From NCBI GenBank assembly GCA_913757435.1, contig CAJYDM010000001.1:372001-436000 (forward strand): a stretch of DNA of 64,000 bases, written 5' to 3'. The notes beneath the pieces are model-generated. The model was given only the letters and a program-made list of their open reading frames with translations, searched no databases and was not told where the DNA came from. Both the position numbers and the translations under genes were made by a program. Below are positions 8,605 through 16,648 of the stretch, piece by piece; the stretch's first letter is position 1, and each line of letters begins with the position of its first letter. This DNA comes from Syntrophomonas sp. DTU019. Its GTDB lineage: Bacteria; Bacillota; Syntrophomonadia; Syntrophomonadales; Syntrophomonadaceae.

Positions 8605-11112
8605 ATGAGAGATACATTATTTCCGTTTCAGGAAACAGCTCTTGCTGAATTGCATGAAAAGATCAATAAAGCACACTTGATGTGGAGCGAACGTGACCCA
8701 CAAGTAATTTCCTTTTCCGCACCTACAGGTTCGGGAAAAACAATCATCATGACCACACTCTTTGAAGAAATTCTATTTGGGAGTGCAGATAACATTGGCG
8801 AGCCGGAGTCAGTGTTTGTTTGGCTTTCCGATTCACCGGAACTTAATGAGCAAACGCGGCTAAAAATTGAAAGCAAGTCTGATAAAATCCGTGTGCGGGA
8901 TTTAGTTACTATTGATGCAACCTTTAGCGCCGAGTATCTTGAAGGTGGCCGCATCTATTTTCTGAACACACAAAAACTAGGTTCTGACAAACTATTGACG
9001 GCAAAATCCGATACACGGCAATATTCAATTTGGGAAACACTTACTAACACTACTAAACGTAATCCAAAGCAGTTTTATGTGGTGATTGATGAAGCGCATA
9101 GAGGCACCTATACCTCCGTTCAAGCGGAGAACAAAGCGCAGTCCATCATGCAGAAATTCATTAAAGGCAGCAAGGATGACGGGCTCTGTATTATGCCTCT
9201 TGTCATCGGTGTAACTGCAACCCCTCAGAGATTTGATAATTTAATTGCTGGAACTACATCGACAGTTCAGAAAGTCATCGTTCCTCCTGAGCATGTGCGT
9301 GATTCCGGACTTTTAAAGGACAGAATCATCATTCATTTCCCGGATATTCAACTAAGTGCCGAAATGACCATGTTCAAGGGTGCAGTAGAAAATTGGCTTA
9401 AAAAGTGCTCTCACTGGAAAGCTTACTGTGAACGCGAAAACGAGAAAATGGTAAATCCTATTCTCGTTGTTCAAGTCGAAGATGGCAGCGAACGCGAAGT
9501 AACCCATACTGATATTGGGGCTTGTATTGATTTACTTGAGGAATCACTGGGGCGCAAATTACTGCCTGGTGAAGTGGTACATACCTTTAATGACCGTGGC
9601 ACGATTAAAGTACGTGACGTCGAAATTCAGCAAATCGAGGCCTCTCGAATTGAAGACGAAGAAAATGTGAAGGTAGTATTCTTCAAAATGAACCTTTCCA
9701 CAGGCTGGGACTGTCCGCGTGCTGAAACGATGATGTCGTTCCGCAGCGCACAAGACTATACTTATATTGCGCAGCTTTTAGGTCGTATGATTCGCACTCC
9801 TTTAGCGAGAAGAATTGCCTCCGATGCTGAACTTAATAGCGTGAGCCTTTTTCTTCCGTACTTTGACGAAGATACAGTGAAAAATGTGGTTAATGCTCTA
9901 CGCGATAGTGAGTCGGCTATGCCCGCCGAAACAGGTACTAACAAAGAACTTGTTACACTTGGTCGCAATCTTGCCTATGCCGATGTGTTTGATGCAATGG
10001 ATAACCTCGTCACTTACCGGGTAGATTCATCTCGCAAACAGGCACCTCTTAAGCTACTAATACAGCTTTCCCGAGCACTGACGATGGACGGCATTGATTT
10101 AGGAGCGCAGAAAACAGTTAAACATGCAGTTCTATCAAAAATGGATGAGGAAATTGCGCGGATAAAAGAAAGCGGAGAATTTAACAGCCGAGCTGCTGCG
10201 ATCACCGGATTTGCTCTGGGTACACTGATATTTGAGTACGGAGACAATGCCTATTCCTTTGACGAAGCAACACAGACCATGACAGTTTCGGATTTCGATA
10301 TTTCACGACATTTTGAACAGGCCGGAAAGCTGTTGGGCGAAGGCCTGCACAAAGAATATTGGATTCGGCACAGTAGCCGTGACCATATCGATATAAAAAA
10401 GGAGATCATCGTTCTTACAAACGACACGGACGCAATGGAACGAATAGAAGCCTTTGCAGAGGAAAAATTCATTAATCTCTACGAAGGTAATAAGCGCTCC
10501 ATTGCAAAATTAAACGAGGCACGAAAAAATTTTTATGAAAGGTTAATCAATGCTTCTGTACAACCGATAGCTGTGCCATGGGTATTACCCGATTCAATCG
10601 ATTTCTCTGTGCCGGAGGATAGCATTAAGTTTGAACAGCACCTATATTGTTCCGAGGACAGTACATTCCGAACATCACTAAACCAATGGGAGAGCGGAGT
10701 TATTAAAGAAGAACTTAAAAACGGTGCCGTCTGCTGGTTACGTAATCTCGACCGTAAAAAGTGGTCACTTGAAATACCGTATGAAGTTAGCGGTATTACC
10801 ACTTCTATGTTCCCGGATTTGGTGGTTGTTAGAGCAGATGCACAGGGTTACGTTTTCGATATTCTGGAACCACATGACCCCAGTCGTAAGGATAATTACC
10901 CCAAGGCTGTAGGCTTGGCGAAATTTGCCGAGAAACATTGGGATAAATTTGGCAGAATTCAGCTCATTCGTCTAAAAAAAGGTGTAGATGGTCATGAACA
11001 TTTCTATCGATTGGATATGGGAAAAACAACAGTCAGGAATAAGGTTCGCGGTATAACGTCAAACGAGGAGCTTGATAGAATTTTTGACGCAGATGCTATA
11101 CGTGAAGACTAG
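8605..11112 (+). CDS. SF2 DEAD/DEAH helicase with C-terminal nuclease-like region (type III Res-like)
   Basis: An 835-residue probable restriction/translocation subunit. Helicase motifs are clear: APTGSGKT (about 39-46), VVIDEAH (about 158-164), GVTATPQR (about 200-207), later GWDCPRAE and QLLGRMIRTP as motifs V/VI. The C-terminal part contains FPDLVVVRADAQGYVFDILE followed by PHDPSRKDN (from about 735), which looks like a PD-(D/E)xK-type core in which the usual ExK is replaced by an E-P-H arrangement. AGGAGGG stands 8 bases before ATG 8605; the methyltransferase stop ends at 8604. It is most simply the partner of that methyltransferase. Confidence 0.78.
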   Translation: MRDTLFPFQETALAELHEKINKAHLMWSERDPQVISFSAPTGSGKTIIMTTLFEEILFGSADNIGEPESVFVWLSDSPELNEQTRLKIESKSDKIRVRDLVTIDATFSAEYLEGGRIYFLNTQKLGSDKLLTAKSDTRQYSIWETLTNTTKRNPKQFYVVIDEAHRGTYTSVQAENKAQSIMQKFIKGSKDDGLCIMPLVIGVTATPQRFDNLIAGTTSTVQKVIVPPEHVRDSGLLKDRIIIHFPDIQLSAEMTMFKGAVENWLKKCSHWKAYCERENEKMVNPILVVQVEDGSEREVTHTDIGACIDLLEESLGRKLLPGEVVHTFNDRGTIKVRDVEIQQIEASRIEDEENVKVVFFKMNLSTGWDCPRAETMMSFRSAQDYTYIAQLLGRMIRTPLARRIASDAELNSVSLFLPYFDEDTVKNVVNALRDSESAMPAETGTNKELVTLGRNLAYADVFDAMDNLVTYRVDSSRKQAPLKLLIQLSRALTMDGIDLGAQKTVKHAVLSKMDEEIARIKESGEFNSRAAAITGFALGTLIFEYGDNAYSFDEATQTMTVSDFDISRHFEQAGKLLGEGLHKEYWIRHSSRDHIDIKKEIIVLTNDTDAMERIEAFAEEKFINLYEGNKRSIAKLNEARKNFYERLINASVQPIAVPWVLPDSIDFSVPEDSIKFEQHLYCSEDSTFRTSLNQWESGVIKEELKNGAVCWLRNLDRKKWSLEIPYEVSGITTSMFPDLVVVRADAQGYVFDILEPHDPSRKDNYPKAVGLAKFAEKHWDKFGRIQLIRLKKGVDGHEHFYRLDMGKTTVRNKVRGITSNEELDRIFDADAIRED

Positions 11113-11160
11113 ATCTCTATCGGTTTTAGACTTAGCAATACGGTGCTGGAAGGAGATTAT

Positions 11161-12888
11161 ATGAAAATAACCTATGTACGGGTTTCTAATTATAGGAATA
11201 TTGATGGTATCACCGTCAACTTCCATTCGGAACATAATTACATTATCGGAGAAAACAACCTTGGGAAAAGCAACTTTCTATCTCTCCTCAGTACTGTGTG
11301 TAGTGGTAAAGGCTTTGATGATAAGGACTTCTATGATTCTGAAAAGCCCATCGAGGTTGAAATGGAAGTCAAGTTATCGCCAAACGAACAAGGCTTCTTC
11401 GGCGACAACTTCTCCCCTGATGATGCCTCATTATTGAAAATACGGTATCGTCAGACGATAAAAGAGGCATACCCGACTATTGTCAGTGCCGATTCCAACG
11501 AGAGTATTCAGATAAAGCAATTAAGAAAAATTAACTTCTTGAAATATGAAACAACATCCATTCCAAGTAGAGAGTTGCGCCTGGACACGCAGAAAGGCGC
11601 AGGCTTGCTGATTAATGGCATCATCGAGAGATTCATAACGAGCGATGAGGAAACCCCTACCTTTCTGAATAATGAGCAGGTAGACAAATTGACGGAATTT
11701 ATAAACGAACATCTGGGCAAAATTCGCAGCTTTAGGGATTACGCTATAAAAGCGACTGTTGCCCCTAACCCTACTGAGATGTTGACCAGCCTGTATTACC
11801 TATCAGATGGCGACAGGAAAATTGACACAACGGGTAGCGGTGTTCAGTATATGGCTATGGCTTCGATTAACATCTTATGCCAGATTATGGAGCTCTATAA
11901 AAGCAAATCTGCACCATTTAATGAACAGCTTTTCAGAGACAATGATGGAAAAATGCTTTTACCGATTGTTCTATCAATTGATGAGCCAGAAGTTCATCTA
12001 CACCCTTATCTCCAGCGTTCGCTCATTGGCTATTACAAACGAATTCTGCAAAATGAGGATGCTGAATTTGCCGAGTTGCTGAAGCTGTGCTTCGGAATTG
12101 ACGGCATTGATGGTCAGCTTATTGTTGTCACACACTCAACAGACGCTTTGGTTGGGGACTACCGCAACCTCATCCGCTTTTATAAGGAAGAGAACAAAAC
12201 AGCAGTAGTTAGTGGTGCCACACTTAGATTCACCTCAGCAAACGAGAAACATATGATTATGCGTTTCCCCGAAATAAAGGAGGCGTTTTACGCCCATTGT
12301 GCCGTGTTGATTGAGGGTGAAACCGAATATGGTTGCATTCATAGTTTTGCCGAAAAACTTGGCGTATCGCTAGATGATTACGGCATCTGCGTTATAAATG
12401 CAAGAGGCGAAGAGTCAATCAAACCACTTCGCCAATTACTGGAAAAATTTAAAATCCCAAGCATAGCTATCTATGACGGTGATGTTAGGACTGGACATAC
12501 CCCAGCTAATAACGAGTTTTTCACACAAGAACTCTGCTTTGAAATTGAAATTGTTAAGAAACTATTTTTAAATGGTCAAACTGCCCTGGTAAGGAAAATT
12601 GCTAAGGATTTATCCAGCAATGCAGAGTCTGTCGAAATGGATGCCGATTTCGTGCGGAAGCACTTCAAAAAGATGGGTATTGATATGACAGGCTATGTAC
12701 CTAAGAAGCTATCAGATGTCAATGATGATGATGAGATTGAGTTCTGCCAAATGTACTCCGCTTGGTTTATGGCAAAGAAGGATGTTCTCCTGGGACGGAT
12801 TATCGGCGAATTGCTACCAGCTGACCTCATACCTGCTTGTTATGCCGATGCAATTATCAAGGCGCGGGAGGTGGCGAGCATTGCCTAA
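11161..12888 (+). CDS. OLD-family ATP-dependent nuclease (GajA-like, ABC ATPase plus TOPRIM)
   Basis: A 575-residue OLD-type protein. The ABC ATPase half has Walker A GENNLGKS (residues 30-37), a signature-like TGSGVQYMAMASI (about 224) and Walker B LSIDEPEVHLHP (about 270-281) followed by VVTHSTDAL. The C-terminal half is a TOPRIM nuclease: LIEGETE at about 382-388 and YDGDVR at about 437-442. ATG 11161 has GGAAGGAG six bases upstream; an in-frame ATG 18 bases earlier lacks one. Its last 8 bases overlap a UvrD-like helicase gene, the arrangement of Gabija GajA/GajB. A 48-base gap separates it from the helicase/nuclease gene upstream. Confidence 0.85.
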   Translation: MKITYVRVSNYRNIDGITVNFHSEHNYIIGENNLGKSNFLSLLSTVCSGKGFDDKDFYDSEKPIEVEMEVKLSPNEQGFFGDNFSPDDASLLKIRYRQTIKEAYPTIVSADSNESIQIKQLRKINFLKYETTSIPSRELRLDTQKGAGLLINGIIERFITSDEETPTFLNNEQVDKLTEFINEHLGKIRSFRDYAIKATVAPNPTEMLTSLYYLSDGDRKIDTTGSGVQYMAMASINILCQIMELYKSKSAPFNEQLFRDNDGKMLLPIVLSIDEPEVHLHPYLQRSLIGYYKRILQNEDAEFAELLKLCFGIDGIDGQLIVVTHSTDALVGDYRNLIRFYKEENKTAVVSGATLRFTSANEKHMIMRFPEIKEAFYAHCAVLIEGETEYGCIHSFAEKLGVSLDDYGICVINARGEESIKPLRQLLEKFKIPSIAIYDGDVRTGHTPANNEFFTQELCFEIEIVKKLFLNGQTALVRKIAKDLSSNAESVEMDADFVRKHFKKMGIDMTGYVPKKLSDVNDDDEIEFCQMYSAWFMAKKDVLLGRIIGELLPADLIPACYADAIIKAREVASIA

Positions 12889-14689
12889 TGCCATTCTTGC
12901 AGAACTAAAGGCAAAAATTTCAAAGCAACATGAGGGCGATGAAAAACAACTTGAAGTTATCTTTTCAGACAGTCCACGCTTGATAGTGGAAGCACCTGCC
13001 GGGTATGGTAAGACGACCACTATGATTAGCCGCATTGCTTACCTGTACGCTTCAGGTGGCATACCAAACCCCAAGCGTATACTAGGACTAACCTTTAGCG
13101 TGAATGCCGCACTGAAAGTCAAAAGGGAAGTCGCAGAGAAATTGCCCGTACTCCTTGGCGAACAAAACAGTCCGGTTGCCATAGGCGAGAAAGTAACTGT
13201 CACGAACTACCACGGGTTTTGCAAGGGGGTTTTGAAAAAGTACGGCTATCTCATCTCTGACGTATTGCGAAAAGATGTCAATCTATTCAAGGCGATCAGC
13301 GACAGTGAAATTAGCAGACGCCAAGATCTGAATACTACTTTATCTGCATCAGAAACCCAGCGGCTTGAAGGTATAGAAACCTCGATTAAGGCTTCCAGTG
13401 CTCCTGATGCACAGACTATACACGAATACAATGACATCGTTATTAGGAAACTCCTGCCTTTGGAATACATTACACACAACGCTGTCATTCTGTTTGTGCT
13501 GGAGATTTTCGCCCGCTTCCCTGAGGTAAGGAAGTTCTATCAGAGCTACTACCCGCTACTCGTTGTCGACGAGTTTCAAGACACAAACTGCATTGCTTGG
13601 TCGTTACTGGAGTCAATGATCTCCGACCATACCCAATTGGTTTTTCTTGGAGATCCTTTGCAGCGTATTTACGGTTTCATTGGGGCGTTGCCTGATATTA
13701 TGTCCACGGCAGCAACGAAATATGGTATGACCCAAATAGCACTTGCCAGGAACTACCGCTTCCGCAATAATCCGGAGATGCTTAAGCTTGACGCAAATAT
13801 TAGGGCGAACGCAGCGACTTGCTTCGACCCGGAGATTACTGATTCTGATACTGCAAAACTACCAGCATTTTGGGGAAGCACTCAGAAAGAGGAGGCGTGC
13901 AAGGTTGTTGCGAAAGTACAGAGCCTTCTACAAGACGATATGGGTAAAATAGCTATACTCTTTCGCGGACGTGGAAAAAACGCCGAAATTGTCGAAGCGG
14001 AACTTTCAAATAACAGTATCCCGTATTTCTACGGTATGTTTACAGACGAAGACTTGGAATATGTAGAATTCCACAACAGATGCCAGGAAATGTTCATCAA
14101 GAAATTTGGCAAATCTAAGAACATAAATAAGAAAGCTCTAATCGCGTTTGCTGAAAGCATTAAGACTGCTTATTCACAATCAAACATGAAAACTATTGAT
14201 TCCTTGCTTTACTTGCTTGACGCTCTAGTAGAGAAAGTATCGGTTGATTATTCTGATTTGTTATCTGAGGACAAATACACGTTGTTATTGGATATCTTTG
14301 AGAACAGACAACTGAAACAGGCAATGGAGTATGTAGATTCTCGGGTGATACTCTCGACTATCCATGGAGCGAAAGGGCTTGAATGGGATTATGTTATTCT
14401 ATCTGATGTTGAACAGTGGGTTTTTACTTTCTTGTGCAGAGATTGTCCAAGCCTAAAAAATACATCAAGCAGTGCAGTATGCAAACTGCCGAAAACGTTA
14501 CCTGAACAAATGAAGAACCCAATATTGGACGATCTTTGCGTGTTTTATGTTGGCTTGACAAGAGCTAGAAAACAAGCATATCTTTCAGCAAGTGGTGAAC
14601 GGTTTAATGCACGAGGTCAGCAGTTCACAAACGGAAAAATCTGCTGTTTAGCTTTGGTAGATGGTGTTAAGCTGGTGGAAGCCGATTAG
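12881..14689 (+). CDS. UvrD/Rep-family SF1 helicase (GajB-like)
   Basis: A 602-residue SF1 helicase with all core motifs: APAGYGKTTT (about 38-47), VVDEFQDT (about 227-234), FLGDPLQRIYGF, ARNYRFRNNPEML, STIHGAKGLEWD and VFYVGLTRARKQ. The start is TTG at 12881, inside the last codons of the OLD gene: GGGAGGTGG at 12866-12873 gives the ideal spacing, whereas extending the frame upstream only overlaps the OLD gene with no binding site. With the OLD nuclease it makes a Gabija-like pair; in Gabija the two proteins form a complex that attacks phage DNA. It ends the + strand cluster. Confidence 0.85.
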   Translation: MPNAILAELKAKISKQHEGDEKQLEVIFSDSPRLIVEAPAGYGKTTTMISRIAYLYASGGIPNPKRILGLTFSVNAALKVKREVAEKLPVLLGEQNSPVAIGEKVTVTNYHGFCKGVLKKYGYLISDVLRKDVNLFKAISDSEISRRQDLNTTLSASETQRLEGIETSIKASSAPDAQTIHEYNDIVIRKLLPLEYITHNAVILFVLEIFARFPEVRKFYQSYYPLLVVDEFQDTNCIAWSLLESMISDHTQLVFLGDPLQRIYGFIGALPDIMSTAATKYGMTQIALARNYRFRNNPEMLKLDANIRANAATCFDPEITDSDTAKLPAFWGSTQKEEACKVVAKVQSLLQDDMGKIAILFRGRGKNAEIVEAELSNNSIPYFYGMFTDEDLEYVEFHNRCQEMFIKKFGKSKNINKKALIAFAESIKTAYSQSNMKTIDSLLYLLDALVEKVSVDYSDLLSEDKYTLLLDIFENRQLKQAMEYVDSRVILSTIHGAKGLEWDYVILSDVEQWVFTFLCRDCPSLKNTSSSAVCKLPKTLPEQMKNPILDDLCVFYVGLTRARKQAYLSASGERFNARGQQFTNGKICCLALVDGVKLVEAD

Positions 14690-14706
14690 TTACGATTAAG
14701 GATACA

Positions 14707-14784
14707 TTTCAACGATTACCCCTAATCTTTCAACGATTACCCGTTGGCTATGCACACCCCATGCTAACTATTAACGATTATCCC
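14707..14784 (+). repeat. Short direct repeats near the tmRNA 3' end
   Basis: TTTCAACGATTACCC occurs at 14707-14721 and again at 14728-14742 with a 21-base period, and a degenerate third copy, TATTAACGATTATCCC, lies at 14769-14784. The shared core is AACGATTAYCC. Repeats like this next to an integration site can be arm-type binding sites of a tyrosine integrase or its excisionase; that role is inference. Confidence 0.6.
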
Positions 14785-14849
14785 TGCCAACTCCGCCTAA
14801 AAATAACAGGGGTTTTGTTTATTAGTATAAAAATAACCCACCAGAAATC

Positions 14850-14885
14850 GAGAAAGCCGCTCCGCTAAAACCGCAGGAACGGCTT
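14850..14885 (-). terminator. Probable intrinsic terminator downstream of ssrA
   Basis: On the minus strand AAGCCGTTCC pairs with GGAGCGGCTT (about 10 bp, one G-T pair) followed by a short TCT tract. It lies about 75 bases past the tmRNA 3' end. Confidence 0.45.
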
Positions 14886-14959
14886 AAATACCAGTTTTTC
14901 AAGCAATATAAAAGCCACCCACTGATAAAATACTTTTTATCAATAGATGGTAGATAATC

Positions 14960-15308
14960 TGGTGGAGGCGGGGGGAGTCGAACCCCCGTCCGAAAGAAAG
15001 ACCAGAAGAGTTTCTCCGAGCGCAGTCTGTGTTTTGAGCTTCGCCATCCGGACGCCCACGGACAGGCTTCCATTGCGCTATCCCCGATTAGTTTCCCCTT
15101 AAAGCCCCTCGAGGAAGAAGGCTTCAGGGTACCCTAACTAAGTGACGCCCTGCACCAGACCGTTAGGAAATCTGGCCGGACGAGCCGCTTAAGCGGCTAG
15201 TGCAAAATTATCTTCTGCAGTTATTGTTTCTCGCCTTTTTATCGAGCTGGCGACAACTCGGCTCGCTACTCAACCCATCTATTCCCCCGTCGAAACCAGT
15301 ACGCCCCC
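14960..15308 (-). ncRNA. ssrA: Transfer-messenger RNA (tmRNA)
   Basis: The RNA rescues stalled ribosomes together with SmpB. The 5' end GGGGGCG pairs with CGCCTCC near the 3' end to form the 7-bp acceptor stem, and the 3' CCA is encoded. The T-arm (GGTTCGACTCC) and the 5' D-like segment (TACTGGTTTCGACGGGG) are typical. The tag frame at 15218-15189 reads A-E-D-N-F-A-L-A-A and stops at TAA. Total length is 349 nt, normal for the family. The smpB gene lies about 620 bases upstream. The 3' end directly borders the accessory region. Confidence 0.96.
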
Positions 15309-15337
15309 TTGTAAATAATATGCTCATCGCACATGCA

Positions 15338-15366
15338 ATATTAAACCCTGGAAGGCTCTTTGTCAA
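15338..15366 (-). promoter_or_regulatory. Sigma-A-type promoter for ssrA
   Basis: TTGACA (15361-15366 on the minus strand) and TAATAT (15338-15343) are separated by exactly 17 bases. They lie about 30 bases upstream of the mature tmRNA 5' end, leaving room for a processed leader. Confidence 0.75.
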
Positions 15367-15380
15367 CCCCGCCTGACTGT

Positions 15381-15896
15381 CTAAACATCGGCAAAACAGG
15401 GTGGATAACGCACTGTGCCGGTGATGTTGTCGAGGGCATTGGGCATAAGTTCCAAAACCATATAGACTTCATCGGGCACTGAAAAGGGTGATAGTATCCC
15501 TTTATCGGACGCTTTGACAAAGCCAAAGCGCGGGTAATACTCGGAATGCCCCAGGACTACTATCGCCGGGAACTGTGAATTCTCGGCGCGCTTGACTGCG
15601 CATTCAATCATCCGGGTGCCGATGCCTCTTCCCTGGTATTCAGGGATTACTGACATCGGGGCCAGGGTCAGGATGGGCATAGCGTCATTGCTATTTATCA
15701 GCATTGCGGCGCTCAACAAGATGTGCCCCACTATGTTGCCATCATCCACTGCTACCATAGACAGTCCGGGTACAAAGAACCGTGACCCCCTGATTAGATC
15801 AACTAATTTTCCTTCCACATCACGTCCAAATGCGAGCAGGTTGACCTGACGAATAGCGTCTTCATCTCCGGGCAATTCAGGTCTTACTGTGATCAT
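15381..15896 (-). CDS. GNAT-family N-acetyltransferase
   Basis: A 171-residue acetyltransferase predicted to move an acetyl group from acetyl-CoA to an unknown amine. The acetyl-CoA binding motif appears as VIPEYQGRGIGTRMI at about residues 83-97, and the later strand-helix VVLGHSEYYPRFGF is typical of the YhbS-like subgroup. Start ATG 15896 follows GGGGATGAAG. It lies between ssrA and smpB; the ssrA promoter overlaps the region just past its 3' end. No link to trans-translation is implied. Confidence 0.8.
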   Translation of the reverse strand: MITVRPELPGDEDAIRQVNLLAFGRDVEGKLVDLIRGSRFFVPGLSMVAVDDGNIVGHILLSAAMLINSNDAMPILTLAPMSVIPEYQGRGIGTRMIECAVKRAENSQFPAIVVLGHSEYYPRFGFVKASDKGILSPFSVPDEVYMVLELMPNALDNITGTVRYPPCFADV

Positions 15897-15931
15897 TAAG
15901 CTTCATCCCCTATCTCCGATTAAGTGTGCAT

Positions 15932-16405
15932 TTAGGTGTGTATTTTTGATTTGATCACCTGTTCGATATTGCGCCGAGCGTCACGCTCCGCGATGTCCTC
16001 GCGTTTGTCATAAAGTTTTTTGCCTACTCCTACGGCCAGGTCCATTTTGGCCAGGCCATCTCTAAAAAATATCTTCAAAGGAATCAAGGCATAGCCTTTC
16101 TCCCGTTGAAATCCCTGCAGTCTGTCGATCTCGCGGCGGTGCAATAACAGTTTTTTGGGCCGCAGCGGATCGTGATTGAAACGATTGGCTTTATCATAAG
16201 GACTTATATGGAAATTTTGAACCCACACCTCCCCATCTTTTACCGTGGCATAGGCATCCTGAAGATTGCCCCTGCCCATGCGCAGCGACTTTACCTCAGT
16301 GCCTGCCAGAACCAGTCCGCATTCAAAGGTTTCTTTAATATGATAATTGAAACGTGCTTTACGATTATCCACCACCGGCTTGATTCCGCCGTGCTTTTTT
16401 GCCAT
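15932..16405 (-). CDS. smpB: SsrA-binding protein SmpB
   Basis: A 157-residue protein that binds tmRNA and carries it to stalled ribosomes. Conserved parts are visible: NRKARFNYHIKETFECGLVL, GTEVKSLR, NLQDAYATVKDGEVW, and the basic C-terminal tail (KKLYDKREDIAERDARRNIE) that reads the empty mRNA channel. Length is standard. It lies upstream of ssrA on the same strand, the order found in Bacillus, with a GNAT gene inserted between. A candidate promoter stands about 100 bases upstream. Confidence 0.96.
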   Translation of the reverse strand: MAKKHGGIKPVVDNRKARFNYHIKETFECGLVLAGTEVKSLRMGRGNLQDAYATVKDGEVWVQNFHISPYDKANRFNHDPLRPKKLLLHRREIDRLQGFQREKGYALIPLKIFFRDGLAKMDLAVGVGKKLYDKREDIAERDARRNIEQVIKSKIHT

Positions 16406-16506
16406 GATCCATCCCTCTATATTACTACAGTATCCCAGTTCGACAAATATGCCCCAACCTCGGCAGTAGATTCCAAGGCCAGGGCTCTCTAACCAAGTTT
16501 ATATCT

Positions 16507-16536
16507 CTTATATCATAACTCACCTTCCATTTTCAA
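16507..16536 (-). promoter_or_regulatory. Candidate promoter for smpB
   Basis: On the minus strand TTGAAA (16531-16536) is followed after 18 bases by TATAAG (16507-16512), about 100 bases before the smpB start. The match is reasonable but not perfect. Confidence 0.45.
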
Positions 16537-16583
16537 GCAATGATGGTCCATAATGTTACTTTAATGCCATAATAAACCGCATA

Positions 16584-16608
16584 CAGCCCCCCGGGATACG
16601 GGGGGCTG
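16584..16608 (-). terminator. Strong GC hairpin after the SLH gene
   Basis: CAGCCCCCCG and CGGGGGGCTG form a 10-bp perfect stem with a 5-base loop about 40 bases past the SLH gene stop. There is no clear T tract, so termination is probable from position rather than proven. Confidence 0.5.
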
Positions 16609-16648
16609 AGAATATTATCTCCAATCAAAACTATGTTATTGATCGAAC

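Larger units (their letters stand above)
14690..14959. other. Island edge: non-coding stretch between the defence cluster and tmRNA
   Basis: No convincing gene. It contains direct repeats (14707-14784), a weak CCCTG...CAGGG hairpin followed by GTTTTGTTT (about 14783-14820) that could end the + strand cluster, and two hairpins near the ssrA 3' side. Its position next to the tmRNA 3' end makes it the natural place for an integration junction. Confidence 0.5.

Noticed and set aside
12695-12880. Upstream extension of the UvrD-like helicase reading frame
   Set aside because: It only overlaps the OLD nuclease gene, has no ribosome binding site, and the extra residues do not resemble helicases. TTG 12881 has an ideal site.
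14822-15073. An 83-residue open frame over the tmRNA region
   Set aside because: It lies on the mature tmRNA strand and has no homology-like features; the RNA gene explains the sequence.
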